Source: Aquimarina sp. AU58 (lineage in GTDB: Bacteria; Bacteroidota; Bacteroidia; Flavobacteriales; Flavobacteriaceae). From it: a DNA stretch of 64,000 nt. This document shows, one piece after another, positions 7,507 to 17,031 of the stretch. The stretch is from assembly GCF_900312745.1 (NCBI RefSeq), contig NZ_OMPD01000014.1, positions 868,001-932,000 on the forward strand. Direction: 5' to 3'. Both the position numbers and the translations under genes were made by a program. The notes beneath the pieces were generated by a model. That model searched no databases, was not told the DNA's origin, and was given only the letters and a program-made list of their open reading frames with translations. How positions within the stretch are numbered: position 1 is the stretch's first letter; every line of letters starts with the position of its first letter.

Positions 7507-7545
7507 TTCGAAATCGTTTTCGACACTATCGAAAACGATTTCGAA
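7507..7545. promoter_or_regulatory. probable LacI-type operator pair (17-bp perfect inverted repeat)
   Basis: TTCGAAATCGTTTTCGA at 7507-7523 is repeated as its exact reverse complement at 7529-7545, with a 5-bp spacer CACTA. Each arm is itself a near-palindrome around a central CG, the pattern of LacI-family operators, so this may be two adjacent binding sites. It lies 78 bp before the receptor start and 160 bp before the regulator start. No T-tract follows, so it is not a terminator. Confidence 0.75.
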
Positions 7546-7622
7546 CCCCTTGAATCTTAAAGAAAGAATAAATTATCATTATGGTTTTATGAAATTGCAG
7601 AGAACTAAATACTTAAAAAATT

Positions 7623-10250
7623 ATGAGAACAAGACTATGTGTTATTCTCTTCTTAGTTTTCGGAATAGGGGATTCCATTGCTCAGGGAGGAAAAAATGTA
7701 TCAGGAACGATTAAAGATAATAAAGGTGTTCCGGTAATTGGGGTTAATATACTACTCGAAGGAACCAACAGAGGAGCAACATCAGATTTTGATGGAGAAT
7801 ATATAATTAGTAATCTAGAAACCAATGCTACTTATGTTCTAATAATTTCTTCGGTTGGATTTAAGACCGTAAGAGAGGAGATTGTTATGACAGATAACAT
7901 TGTTAAAGATATTGTCTTAGAAGAAGACTTACTTTCATTAGATGAGATTGTAGTAACCGGATCTTCTAACCCACGAACAAAATTAGAATCCAGTGTAGCA
8001 ATAACCACAATGGGAGTCAAAGAACTAGAACAAAAAGCTCCACAAAGTACTGCAGATCTACTACAATCAATCCCTGGATTTGTAGTTGAAACTTCGGGAG
8101 GAGAGGTAGGAAATAATCTTTTTGCCAGAGGGATTCCATCCGCTGGAGCATATGAATTTGTTCAAATTCAGGAAGATGGACTTCCCGTTTTTGAAGATGG
8201 GGCCTTACAATTTGCAAATGCAGATAACTGGTATAGATTAGATGAAACTGTTAAAAGAATGGAAGCTATTCGAGGAGGATCTGCTTCTGTTTTTGCAACG
8301 AATTCACCTGGAGGAATTATCAATTTTATCTCTAAAACAGGTCAAAATGAATTAATTGGAAGAGCCAAAATGACCGTAGGAGATTACGGGCTTTTTAGAA
8401 CAGATCTCAACATTGGAGGAGCAATTGTCGAGGATAAATTACTTTTTAATATAGGAGGCTTTTATAGAGTAGATCAGGGAATTCGAGATCCGGGATTTGA
8501 AGCGAACAAAGGAGGGCAGATGAAATTTAACCTTACCTATAAATTTGATGGAGGTTATGCCAGGATTAACTATAAAAAACTGGATGACAGAAACCTGTTT
8601 TTACTACCAATACCATTGCGGGGAGATAGCGATGGAAATCCACAAGAATTCGAAGGATTCGATGCCAATTACGGAACATTAGCATCAAGAAATTTTAGTA
8701 GACTTCGAGTGCCTCAAATAGGAGGAGGTTTTTTTGAAAGAGATCTAGAAGATGGTGTGAATCCCAATGTAGACGCTATAGGAGGAGAGCTTAAATATCA
8801 TATCTCTGATGTGGTATCTGTAAAGAACACGTTCAGAAATACAAGCATTGATCTAAATTATAATGCAATTTTTAGTACCGGAGGACCAAATACACAAGCC
8901 GATTTTGCTACAGGAACAACACAGTTTCCACTAACCGATGCAGCAAATGCCGAGTATACATATGTAGATACTGGTGCAGCTTTGAACCCAAATACATTGG
9001 TAATGCGTGCAGATCACTGGGCAATCGATAAAGACATGTCTAACTTTGCAAACAATCTGGCATTTTCATTTAATTTCGAAAAAATAAATGTCACCCTGGG
9101 ATATTATTATTCTAATTGGAAATCAAACCAATATTGGAACTGGAGTAATTATCTAGTTGATGTATCTGATAATCCCAGATTGGTAAACCTGGTAGACACC
9201 AGTACAGGAGTTTCTAGAACTTATAACGGAATAGAAAGAATTACCTGGTTAGAAAGAGATGCACAAACCAAAGGAAGATTAAATGCTCTTTATATAGATG
9301 CAGAAGTTAATTTCACAGATAATCTAACTGCTAATTTTGGGCTTCGTTATGACGATGATAAATATGCTGGATATCGTGATAATGCACGCTTTTTTTCAAC
9401 AGATTTAGGTTTACTACCTGATAATACTGCCGATGATGCCCTTACCGTTGTAGATGGTAATCCATATACATATTGGAATTATGATGTAGACGAATTATCA
9501 TATACTACTGCATTAAATTATAAGTTTAGTGATAATATGGCGATCTATGCAAGGCATAGCCATGGATTTAGATCACCCATAGAAGAGTCTTACTACGATA
9601 ATGCTTCTGATCTAAGTAATATTAAGGTTACCGAGGTTGATCAGTCAGAATTAGGGTTTAAATATTCTTCTTCAAACATAGGTGTTTATGCAAATTTTTT
9701 CTATATGAATATGGATAATATTGCCTTTACAGATATTTTGGCAGATGGGACTTCAGAAAATAAATTTGCCGATGTAAACAACATAGGGGTTGAGTTAGAA
9801 GCTAATGCTAAATATAAAGCTTTTGCAGTAGAGGCTAATATAACGGTTCAAAAACCAGAGTATGATAATTTTTCTGGAGCTAATGCAGATGGTACAACTT
9901 TTAATTATGAAGGAAATAGTGCCAGAAGAATCCCTAATGTATATTTTACACTAAGGCCACAGGTAGAAATCATTAAAGATTTGGGATTATATACGCAATG
10001 GTCCCATTTTGGAAAAAAATATCAGGACGAAGCTAATACCACAGAACTCCCAGCTTTTAATGTTTTTAATGCTGGAGCATATTACAAGGTAAAAAAATTA
10101 CGATTTGGGTTTGATGCTTCTAATCTGTTTAATGAAATAGGATTAACAGAAGGTAACCCAAGAGGAACAACTAATGCTAATGATGATGTCTTTCTGGCAA
10201 GACCAATTTTGGGTCGAGCCTATAGACTATCTGTAGCAATAGATTTTTAA
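7623..10250 (+). CDS. TonB-dependent outer-membrane receptor, likely trehalose or trehalose-containing ligand uptake
   Basis: An 875-residue outer-membrane receptor. Residues 1-20 are a signal peptide (ending SIAQG), followed by a carboxypeptidase-regulatory-like domain (VSGTIKDNKGVPVIGVNILL to about residue 95), a TonB-box-like segment and plug domain (LDEIVVTGSS, then APQSTADLLQSIPGFVVETS and GGSASVFATNSPGGIINFI), and a 22-strand barrel ending with the C-terminal Phe (LSVAIDF). It is shorter than SusC proteins and no SusD partner follows. Together with the LacI regulator, MFS transporter and trehalase it forms a compact uptake locus, so the ligand is probably trehalose or a trehalose-bearing compound; that is inference from neighbours. 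Confidence 0.9.
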   Translation: MRTRLCVILFLVFGIGDSIAQGGKNVSGTIKDNKGVPVIGVNILLEGTNRGATSDFDGEYIISNLETNATYVLIISSVGFKTVREEIVMTDNIVKDIVLEEDLLSLDEIVVTGSSNPRTKLESSVAITTMGVKELEQKAPQSTADLLQSIPGFVVETSGGEVGNNLFARGIPSAGAYEFVQIQEDGLPVFEDGALQFANADNWYRLDETVKRMEAIRGGSASVFATNSPGGIINFISKTGQNELIGRAKMTVGDYGLFRTDLNIGGAIVEDKLLFNIGGFYRVDQGIRDPGFEANKGGQMKFNLTYKFDGGYARINYKKLDDRNLFLLPIPLRGDSDGNPQEFEGFDANYGTLASRNFSRLRVPQIGGGFFERDLEDGVNPNVDAIGGELKYHISDVVSVKNTFRNTSIDLNYNAIFSTGGPNTQADFATGTTQFPLTDAANAEYTYVDTGAALNPNTLVMRADHWAIDKDMSNFANNLAFSFNFEKINVTLGYYYSNWKSNQYWNWSNYLVDVSDNPRLVNLVDTSTGVSRTYNGIERITWLERDAQTKGRLNALYIDAEVNFTDNLTANFGLRYDDDKYAGYRDNARFFSTDLGLLPDNTADDALTVVDGNPYTYWNYDVDELSYTTALNYKFSDNMAIYARHSHGFRSPIEESYYDNASDLSNIKVTEVDQSELGFKYSSSNIGVYANFFYMNMDNIAFTDILADGTSENKFADVNNIGVELEANAKYKAFAVEANITVQKPEYDNFSGANADGTTFNYEGNSARRIPNVYFTLRPQVEIIKDLGLYTQWSHFGKKYQDEANTTELPAFNVFNAGAYYKVKKLRFGFDASNLFNEIGLTEGNPRGTTNANDDVFLARPILGRAYRLSVAIDF

Positions 10251-10264
10251 TTGTTTGGAGCCAT

Positions 10265-10291
10265 AAACTGCTCGTATTGCTCGGGCAGTTT
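10265..10291 (+). terminator. weak hairpin between receptor and MFS genes
   Basis: AAACTGCTCG pairs with CGGGCAGTTT (10 bp with one G-T pair) around a 7-base loop TATTGCT, followed by TTAAATTAAT rather than a full T run. It may act as a partial terminator that lowers transporter and trehalase expression relative to the receptor. Confidence 0.4.
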
Positions 10292-10321
10292 TAAATTAAT
10301 AACCAGTCACCACCATTTTTA

Positions 10322-11542
10322 ATGAAGAATGTATCCATAAAAATATCCTTGTTTATCAACTATTTTATTTTTGCTATCCTCCTTAATAGTGTAGGAATAG
10401 TAATCTTAAAATCTTTAGAGAATTACCATGTTGATGAAATCGAGGCAAGTACTTTAGAATGGTTTAAAGATTTACCGATAGCATTGGTTTCGTTCTTAAT
10501 TGCTTCTTTTTTACCAAGAATAGGGTATAAGAAAGCAATATTATCGGGATTACTAATTTCTTTTATTGGATGTTTAGGGATGTATTATGGTAATTCTTTC
10601 TGGTCGGCAAAACTTCTTTTTGCTGCAATAGGAGTATCCTTTGCTTTGGTAAAAGTTTCGGTATATACCCTTATTGGTATCATTACAGAAACCAAACGAG
10701 ATCACAATAGTTTAATGAGTATTGTAGAAGGGGTTTTTATGATAGGAATCGCTACGGCCTATTTTCTGTTTCCTGCATTTAATTATGATAATGATCCAGA
10801 TGCATGGTTACGTGTATATTTGCTTTTGGCGGTATTCATTTTTGTGTCTTTTCTATTATTATTCTTCACCAGATTTGAAGAAGGAAACGAAATTCCGGGC
10901 GTAAATCTATTAGATGATGTTAAGCAGATGATGCTTTTGTGCACCAAAATGTTGGTAATTGTATTTGTTGGTAGTGCCTTTTTATTCGTAATGGTAGAAC
11001 AGGGAGTGATGACTTGGTTACCAACATTTTATAAAAGAGTGTTACAGCTTCCTCCTAATGTAAGCATTATGATGTCTAGCGTTTTTGCAATATCATTGGC
11101 TATAGGGAGAATAGGTGCAGGAATTCTATCAAAGCGAATACCTTGGGTTTATATTCTTACAGTATGTATTGGATTAGCAATACTTATGGTGGTTTTTATT
11201 TTGCCAAAAACTCTTAATGTTGAGGTACAAGAGATTCAAAAAATTACAGATATACCATGGATAGGATATGCGTTTCCACTTATCGGATTATGTCTTGCCC
11301 CAATATATCCTCTAATAAATTCTGCGGTACTAAGTGCTTTACCCAAAAAATTACATAGCCCTATGACTGGTCTTATTGTGGTTTTTTCTGCTTTAGGAGG
11401 AACTACAGGATCTACAATAGTAGGCTGGTTATTTAAAAATGTTGGTGCTCAACAAGCATTTTACTATACGATAATGCCAATGACCTTATTGTTATTGACA
11501 TTACTGGTATTACACAAATTAACAAGAAATAATGTTGATTAA
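10322..11542 (+). CDS. major facilitator superfamily transporter, probable trehalose importer
   Basis: A 406-residue inner-membrane protein with about 12 hydrophobic helices, split by a hydrophilic central loop near residues 180-198 (TRFEEGNEIPGVNLLDDVKQ). The overall layout is like FucP/GlcP-type sugar permeases. A loop with LPRIGYKKAIL follows helix 2, at the place of the MFS loop 2-3 motif, and the second half has a repeat RIGAGILSKRIPWVY. The next gene, a cytoplasmic GH37 trehalase, overlaps its end by 11 bp, so the pair is translationally coupled, supporting import of intact trehalose. Substrate specificity is inferred from this coupling. Confidence 0.88.
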   Translation: MKNVSIKISLFINYFIFAILLNSVGIVILKSLENYHVDEIEASTLEWFKDLPIALVSFLIASFLPRIGYKKAILSGLLISFIGCLGMYYGNSFWSAKLLFAAIGVSFALVKVSVYTLIGIITETKRDHNSLMSIVEGVFMIGIATAYFLFPAFNYDNDPDAWLRVYLLLAVFIFVSFLLLFFTRFEEGNEIPGVNLLDDVKQMMLLCTKMLVIVFVGSAFLFVMVEQGVMTWLPTFYKRVLQLPPNVSIMMSSVFAISLAIGRIGAGILSKRIPWVYILTVCIGLAILMVVFILPKTLNVEVQEIQKITDIPWIGYAFPLIGLCLAPIYPLINSAVLSALPKKLHSPMTGLIVVFSALGGTTGSTIVGWLFKNVGAQQAFYYTIMPMTLLLLTLLVLHKLTRNNVD

Positions 11543-13415
11543 CATATATAAAAAGGATGTCTTACACAGTTTACTTCAACAAGAAGATACCGATAAAGAC
11601 AAGAGGATTACTATTGATGATCAGGGTCCAAAAGAATTTAAAATACATACCATTAATAACGAAATTCATACCATTAAAGGAACCTATCACCTGTCTAATT
11701 TGCTTCAGGAATTAAAATTGGCAAAAGAAGACAAAAAAGGGATTATAGAAATTTCCTTAACAGAGATTAAACAACCACCAGGCTTAAGAATTTCTAAAAT
11801 GATAAAAGAGTACTATTGGGATCGATTAACTAGAAAATTAGATCGAAATGGTATTGAAAAAATCCTATCCGATGATAAAAGGGATATAAAAGAAAAACGA
11901 TTATACGTTCCTTTTCATGATAAAGAAGCCTATTCTTTTTATCAGGAAGTAACAAAAGGAATAGATCATGTTATATTAGAGACACTACCCCAAAAAATAA
12001 CACCAGAATTTGTACAATCCATTAATGATAAGCCTGGGATTTTAGGACTAGCATTAACCACTGATAATCATAAGAAAAAAGCTGTCCCGTTTTTGGTGCC
12101 GGGAGGAAGATTTAATGAAATGTATGGATGGGATAGCTATTTTATAAATATAGGACTTTTACTAGATGGCAAAAAAGAACTTGCCAAAGGGATGATTGAT
12201 AATTTTACATATCAAATCAAGAATTATGGTAAAATTCTAAATGCCAATAGAAGTTATTATTTAACAAGAACTCAACCTCCGTTCTATATATCTATGGTTG
12301 TAGAGTATTATGAAAAATATAAAGATCAAACACCTATTTCGTGGCTAAAAGAATGTACAAAAACAGCTATTTATGAATATGAAACTGTTTGGATGCAATC
12401 TGGAAAAAGATTGGCATCAAATGGATTAAATAGGTTTTATGCAGAAGGAATAGGTATAACAGCAGAAGTTGAAGAAGGACATTATGATTATATATTAGAA
12501 AAATATAAGAACGATGATTCGCAATCTATCGAAGAGTTTAGAAAGCTATACCTGTACAGAGAGGTTGATAGAGCAGAATTGGATCAATATTTTTTGCATG
12601 ATCGAAGCGTAAGAGAAAGTGGGCATGATACTACCTACAGATTAGAAGGGATATGTGCTAATCTAACTACTGTAGATCTTAATACACTATTATATAAATA
12701 TGAAAAAGATTTGGCATATATCATAAAAACTTTTTTTGATGATGAATTTATATATAAAGAGAGGAAATTAGACTCTGAGTATTGGAATGATATTGCATCT
12801 CAACGGGTAGTGCTGATAAATCAATATTTGTGGGATGAAAAAACAGGGAGTTATTTTGATTATAATCTATTAGAGAAAAAGAGAACTCATTTTGAGTCGG
12901 CAACCGGATTTTATCCATTATGGGCAAAATTATGTACAGCAGATCAGGCAAAAAGTGTTGTCGAATATTTGATGCCTCGGTTAAAATGTAAATTTGGGAT
13001 TGCTGGAAGCTCTAAATTTTCTCTTCGGGATGTTCCAAAAGATGCTCCAAAACGACAATGGGACTATCCGTTTGGATGGGCTCCACATCAAATGATTGTT
13101 TGGGAAGGATTGCTTAATTATGGGTATCAGGATTTGGCAGAAGAACTTGTCTATAGATGGTTGTGGATGATTACCAAGAATGCAGCAGATTATAATGGTG
13201 TAATTCCAGAAAAATTCGATGTAGTTTACGGGACATTTAAAGTAGATGTAGAATATGGTAATGTCGGATCCGATTTTAAATACGTTCCCGATGGTGGCTT
13301 TGGATGGATGAACGCTTCTTATCAATTAGGATTAAGTCTTCTGCCTGTAGCATATACGTATAAGTTGAATCAACTTGTAGATCCTGATGAAATATTCGGT
13401 AAAACCAATAATTAA
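11532..13415 (+). CDS. cytoplasmic alpha,alpha-trehalase, GH37 family
   Basis: Hydrolyses trehalose to two glucose units. The protein (627 residues) carries both trehalase signatures: PGGRFNEMYGWDSYF near residues 193-207 and QWDYPFGWAPHQ near 510-521, plus the C-terminal EKFDV and DGGFGWMNA motifs of the (alpha/alpha)6 barrel. No signal peptide is present, so it acts inside the cell. The first about 140 residues are unusual for the family: a charged stretch with HTINNEIHTIKGTYHLSNLL before the start of the catalytic fold. It overlaps the MFS gene by 11 bp. Expression is probably under the divergent LacI regulator. Confidence 0.93.
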   Translation: MLINIYKKDVLHSLLQQEDTDKDKRITIDDQGPKEFKIHTINNEIHTIKGTYHLSNLLQELKLAKEDKKGIIEISLTEIKQPPGLRISKMIKEYYWDRLTRKLDRNGIEKILSDDKRDIKEKRLYVPFHDKEAYSFYQEVTKGIDHVILETLPQKITPEFVQSINDKPGILGLALTTDNHKKKAVPFLVPGGRFNEMYGWDSYFINIGLLLDGKKELAKGMIDNFTYQIKNYGKILNANRSYYLTRTQPPFYISMVVEYYEKYKDQTPISWLKECTKTAIYEYETVWMQSGKRLASNGLNRFYAEGIGITAEVEEGHYDYILEKYKNDDSQSIEEFRKLYLYREVDRAELDQYFLHDRSVRESGHDTTYRLEGICANLTTVDLNTLLYKYEKDLAYIIKTFFDDEFIYKERKLDSEYWNDIASQRVVLINQYLWDEKTGSYFDYNLLEKKRTHFESATGFYPLWAKLCTADQAKSVVEYLMPRLKCKFGIAGSSKFSLRDVPKDAPKRQWDYPFGWAPHQMIVWEGLLNYGYQDLAEELVYRWLWMITKNAADYNGVIPEKFDVVYGTFKVDVEYGNVGSDFKYVPDGGFGWMNASYQLGLSLLPVAYTYKLNQLVDPDEIFGKTNN

Positions 13416-13498
13416 TTGATAAATCTTTAATAAGATTGTTAAATGGAGGATATTTTTTTTCAATTCTTATTTTTCGCAAAGATTCCTTAGTATTAATT

Positions 13499-13527
13499 TT
13501 TGCATCTCATACAGACTTGTACCTTTG
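13499..13527 (+). promoter_or_regulatory. Bacteroidota-type promoter for maeB
   Basis: TTTG at 13499-13502 and TACCTTTG at 13520-13527 are 17 bp apart, matching the Bacteroidota -33/-7 consensus. The ATG follows at 13620, giving a leader of about 85 nt. Confidence 0.65.
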
Positions 13528-13619
13528 TATATGTATTAGTATCAAAATATCATAACCATTAAATCTGGTGTTATGGTATTTTGATCTTTATTTTTATTAG
13601 CACATTTATCTTATTTAGT

Positions 13620-15929
13620 ATGAGTATCGAAAGTAAAAGAAGAGAGGCGTTAGTATATCATGCCAAACCTACCCCGGGTAAAATTAAAGTCGTTCCTACT
13701 AAAAAGTATGCAACTCAAAGAGATTTATCTTTAGCATATTCTCCTGGTGTTGCAGAGCCTTGTTTGGAAATCGAAAAGGAAAAGGCAGACGTTTATAAAT
13801 ATACGGCAAAAGGAAATCTGGTTGCTGTAATATCCAATGGTACGGCGGTATTAGGATTAGGAGATATTGGCCCCGAAGCATCAAAACCTGTAATGGAAGG
13901 AAAAGGGTTATTATTTAAGATATTTGCCGATATCGATGTGTTTGATATCGAAGTAGATACCAAAGATGTAGATGCTTTTATTGAAACAGTTAAAAATATA
14001 GCTCCAACATTTGGAGGAATAAACCTTGAAGATATTAAAGCTCCTGAAGCCTTCGAGATCGAAAGACGATTAAAAGAAGAACTGGATATTCCGGTGATGC
14101 ATGATGATCAACATGGTACAGCTATAATTTCCGCCGCAGCGTTATTAAATGCATTAGAAATTGCAAATAAAAATATTGAAGAGGTAAGAATTGTGGTTAG
14201 TGGTGCCGGTGCAGCAGCAGTATCTTGTACGAGATTGTATAAAGCTTTTGGTGCCAAATCCGAAAATATCGTCATGACCGATAGTAAAGGTGTAATTCGT
14301 AAAGATCGGGAAAACCTTACTCCCGAAAAAGCAGAATTTGCCACAGATCGTGATCTAAATGACTTAGAAGATGCAATGCGAGATGCAGATGTATTTATAG
14401 GTTTGTCGATGGCTAATCTGGTAACTCCGGATATGTTGGTAACTATGGCAGATAACCCTGTTGTTTTTGCAATGGCAAATCCTGATCCCGAAATAAAATA
14501 TGACCTGGCGATTAAAGCCCGTAAAGATGTAATCATGGCTACAGGAAGAAGTGATCATCCTAACCAGGTAAATAATGTACTGGGGTTCCCTTTTATTTTT
14601 AGAGGTGCTCTGGATGTAAGGGCTACTGCGATTAATGAAGAAATGAAAATGGCAGCTGTAAAAGCGTTAGCCGAACTAGCTAAAGAACCTGTTCCAGAAC
14701 AAGTAAATATAGCCTATGGTGAAACACGTCTTAATTTTGGTAAAGACTATATCATACCAAAACCTTTTGATCCAAGGCTTATTGCCAAAGTGCCTCCTGC
14801 AGTAGCTAAAGCAGCTATTAAGAGTGGTGTGGCAACCGCACCCATTACCGATTGGGAAAAGTATGAAGATGAATTGCTTGAACGAATGGGTAATGATAAT
14901 AAAATAGTTCGATTGTTACTAGATAGAGCAAAAACAAATCCTAAACGTGTTGTTTTTGCAGAAGCAGACCATCTGGATGTATTAAAAGCGGCTCAGACGG
15001 TTAAAGAAGAACGTATTGCTTTTCCGGTTTTATTAGGGCGTAAAGATATCATACTCGAATTAATGAAAGAGATTGATTTTGATCCGACAGGTATTGATAT
15101 CATAGATCCTAAAGCAGATGAAGAATGTGAGCGTAAAAATAGATATGCCAAACAATATTGGGAAACCAATAAACGTAAAGGAATTACCCTCTATGACGCA
15201 GAAAAATTAATGCGCGAACGCAACTATTTTGCTGCCATGATGGTAAATGAAGGAGATGCAGATGCATTGCTTTCGGGGTATTCTAGAAGTTATCCAACTG
15301 TGGTTAAACCTATGATGGATTTAATAGGGCTTGCCAAGGGGGCAACTCGTATTGCAACGATGAATGTAATGATGACCGATAAGGGGCCATTGTTTATAAG
15401 TGATACCTCCATAAATATCGAGCCTTCTTCAAAAGAATTGGCAAAAATAGCGCAAATGACGGCAAGAACAGTAGAGATGTTTGGGGTAAAACCTGTGATT
15501 GCGATGGTTTCATATTCTAATTTTGGATCATCAAAACATCCTACTGCTTCAAAAGTACAGGATGCAGTAGCATATTTGCATAGGTATTACCCTAACCTGG
15601 TTGTAGATGGTGGATTACAAATGAATTTTGCATTAAACAGAAAAATGAGAAAGGATAAATTTCCATTTTCTAAGCTTAATGGGCAAAAAGTGAACACATT
15701 GGTATTTCCTAATTTAGATTCGGCCAATAGTAATTATAAATTATTAAGTGAAATTAATAATGCAGAATCAATAGGGCCTATTATGATGGGGATGAATAAA
15801 CCAGCTCATATCCTTCAATTGGGAGCGAGTGTAGAAGAAATGATCAATATGGCAGCAGTTGCTGTTATTGATGCTCAGCAGAAGGAAAAAAGAGATTTGC
15901 AATTGTCATTAATGCCTGATGTTGTTTAA
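13620..15929 (+). CDS. maeB: NADP-dependent malic enzyme with C-terminal phosphotransacetylase-like domain
   Basis: Oxidatively decarboxylates malate to pyruvate, supplying NADPH. The N-terminal half has the malic enzyme signatures (YSPGVAEPCLEIEKE, DDQHGTAIISAAALLNALE and the Rossmann motif VVSGAGAAAVSC), and from about residue 430 a phosphotransacetylase-like domain follows, as in MaeB proteins; in these the domain is regulatory, binding acetyl-CoA. Length 769 is typical. A longer frame from a TTG at 13581 adds 13 hydrophobic residues that do not belong to the family, so the ATG at 13620 is chosen. A terminator follows at 15982. Confidence 0.95.
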   Translation: MSIESKRREALVYHAKPTPGKIKVVPTKKYATQRDLSLAYSPGVAEPCLEIEKEKADVYKYTAKGNLVAVISNGTAVLGLGDIGPEASKPVMEGKGLLFKIFADIDVFDIEVDTKDVDAFIETVKNIAPTFGGINLEDIKAPEAFEIERRLKEELDIPVMHDDQHGTAIISAAALLNALEIANKNIEEVRIVVSGAGAAAVSCTRLYKAFGAKSENIVMTDSKGVIRKDRENLTPEKAEFATDRDLNDLEDAMRDADVFIGLSMANLVTPDMLVTMADNPVVFAMANPDPEIKYDLAIKARKDVIMATGRSDHPNQVNNVLGFPFIFRGALDVRATAINEEMKMAAVKALAELAKEPVPEQVNIAYGETRLNFGKDYIIPKPFDPRLIAKVPPAVAKAAIKSGVATAPITDWEKYEDELLERMGNDNKIVRLLLDRAKTNPKRVVFAEADHLDVLKAAQTVKEERIAFPVLLGRKDIILELMKEIDFDPTGIDIIDPKADEECERKNRYAKQYWETNKRKGITLYDAEKLMRERNYFAAMMVNEGDADALLSGYSRSYPTVVKPMMDLIGLAKGATRIATMNVMMTDKGPLFISDTSINIEPSSKELAKIAQMTARTVEMFGVKPVIAMVSYSNFGSSKHPTASKVQDAVAYLHRYYPNLVVDGGLQMNFALNRKMRKDKFPFSKLNGQKVNTLVFPNLDSANSNYKLLSEINNAESIGPIMMGMNKPAHILQLGASVEEMINMAAVAVIDAQQKEKRDLQLSLMPDVV

Positions 15930-15981
15930 TCGATTGATTGGTAACTCTTGAGAGTTAAATAAAAATAAATTATATAAGATT

Positions 15982-16012
15982 AAAAGCTATACTTTGGTAG
16001 TATAGCTTTTTG
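15982..16012 (+). terminator. rho-independent terminator of maeB
   Basis: AAAAGCTATAC at 15982-15992 pairs with GTATAGCTTTT at 16000-16010 around a 7-base loop, and a T run follows. Confidence 0.8.
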
Positions 16013-16321
16013 TATTTTGATAAATAAGTAGAAACTACAAGTTTTATAATATATCATTTATGCTTTGTTAGCGTATATTGATGTATTTGTATAAGAACAA
16101 TATTTAATACGATCGCTTAAATATGATAAAGCAGAAATGTTTTCTGTATTGGATATGAGGAAGGGGCAAGCGTAATAAAAAAAGAACGCCGTTTTTAAAG
16201 GGTGTTTTTTTATCCCCTGTATGTAGTAGAATTTTATTACATTTGGTTGCTTAACACTCAACTCTTCTTGAATTTTAATATTCAAGCAAAAATAATTATG
16301 ATTTTATACTCTGGTGAAATG

Positions 16322-16356
16322 TTTTTTTAGTAACACCAACGATGTCACTAAAAAAA
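16322..16356. repeat. inverted repeat upstream of ruvA
   Basis: TTTTTTTAGT at 16322-16331 is the reverse complement of ACTAAAAAAA at 16347-16356, with a further ACA/TGT pairing inside. It lies 90 bp before ruvA and could be a weak terminator or a regulator site. Confidence 0.35.
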
Positions 16357-16445
16357 GATAAGATTAGAGGAAAAACTAACCCCTGATAAAGATCAGGATT
16401 TATTTTGCAGTATAGAAACTCAAAAAGAGTACATTAACTTAACAA

Positions 16446-17027
16446 ATGATCACACATATCAAGGGGAGGCTTGTAGAAAAAAATCCTACTGATGTAGTAA
16501 TAGATTGTGGCGGAGTAGGATATTTATTACATATCTCATTACATACTTTTTCTTTGATTCCCGAGGGAGAAGTGCTACAATTATATACACATCTGCAGGT
16601 AAAAGAAGATTCTCATACCTTATTTGGTTTTGCAGAAAAATCAGAAAGAGAAATTTTCAGGCTTTTAATCTCGGTTTCGGGAATAGGAGCAAGTACAGCC
16701 AGAACCATGTTATCCTCATTACACCCCGATCAAATTAAAGAAGCAATAGCTTCTAATGACGTAGCTACAATTCAATCTATTAAAGGAATCGGAGCCAAAA
16801 CTGCCCAACGTGTTATTATAGATCTAAAAGATAAAATACTCAAAGTATATAATATCGACGAAGTTTCAGTGTCACAAAGCAATACTAATAAAGATGAAGC
16901 GTTATCTGCTTTAGAAACCCTAGGATTTAATCGAAAAATTGCAGAAAAAGCTATTGATAAAGTTCTAAAACAAAGCCCCAAAGAAACAGTTGAAAATATT
17001 ATTAAACAGGCACTAAAAAATTTATAA
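16446..17027 (+). CDS. ruvA: Holliday junction branch migration protein RuvA
   Basis: Binds four-way DNA junctions and, with RuvB, drives branch migration in recombinational repair. The 193 residues show the three usual domains: N-terminal OB fold (MITHIKGRLVEKNPTDVVID then GVGYLLHISLHTF), two helix-hairpin-helix motifs (VSGIGASTARTML at about residues 77-89 and IKGIGAKTAQRVIIDL at about 112-127), and the C-terminal RuvB-contact domain (about 148-193). The gene ends 4 bp before the TTG start of sprA, so the two are probably cotranscribed. Confidence 0.96.
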   Translation: MITHIKGRLVEKNPTDVVIDCGGVGYLLHISLHTFSLIPEGEVLQLYTHLQVKEDSHTLFGFAEKSEREIFRLLISVSGIGASTARTMLSSLHPDQIKEAIASNDVATIQSIKGIGAKTAQRVIIDLKDKILKVYNIDEVSVSQSNTNKDEALSALETLGFNRKIAEKAIDKVLKQSPKETVENIIKQALKNL

Positions 17028-17031
17028 AACA

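Larger units (their letters stand above)
15930..16445. other. 516-bp intergenic region between maeB and ruvA
   Basis: It contains the maeB terminator (15982-16012), an AT-rich stretch, the inverted repeat at 16322-16356 and a small hairpin CCTGAT-AAAG-ATCAGG at 16382-16397 just before ruvA. A possible 75-codon frame on the minus strand at 16058-16285 has no recognisable features and is not called. No RNA gene was recognised. Confidence 0.5.

Noticed and set aside
7507..7545. Perfect inverted repeat as an intrinsic terminator
   Set aside because: No T-tract follows on either strand and it lies upstream of both divergent genes, so an operator is a better reading.
13581..13619. N-terminal extension of maeB from TTG
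   Set aside because: The extra 13 hydrophobic residues are not part of the malic enzyme family and the promoter allows the ATG at 13620.
14108..14536. 142-codon minus-strand frame inside maeB
   Set aside because: It lies fully within a strongly supported gene and its residues are typical of an antisense reading of that gene.
16058..16285. 75-codon minus-strand frame in the maeB-ruvA gap
   Set aside because: No signal peptide, domain or recognisable pattern and low-complexity AT-rich composition; probably a chance frame.
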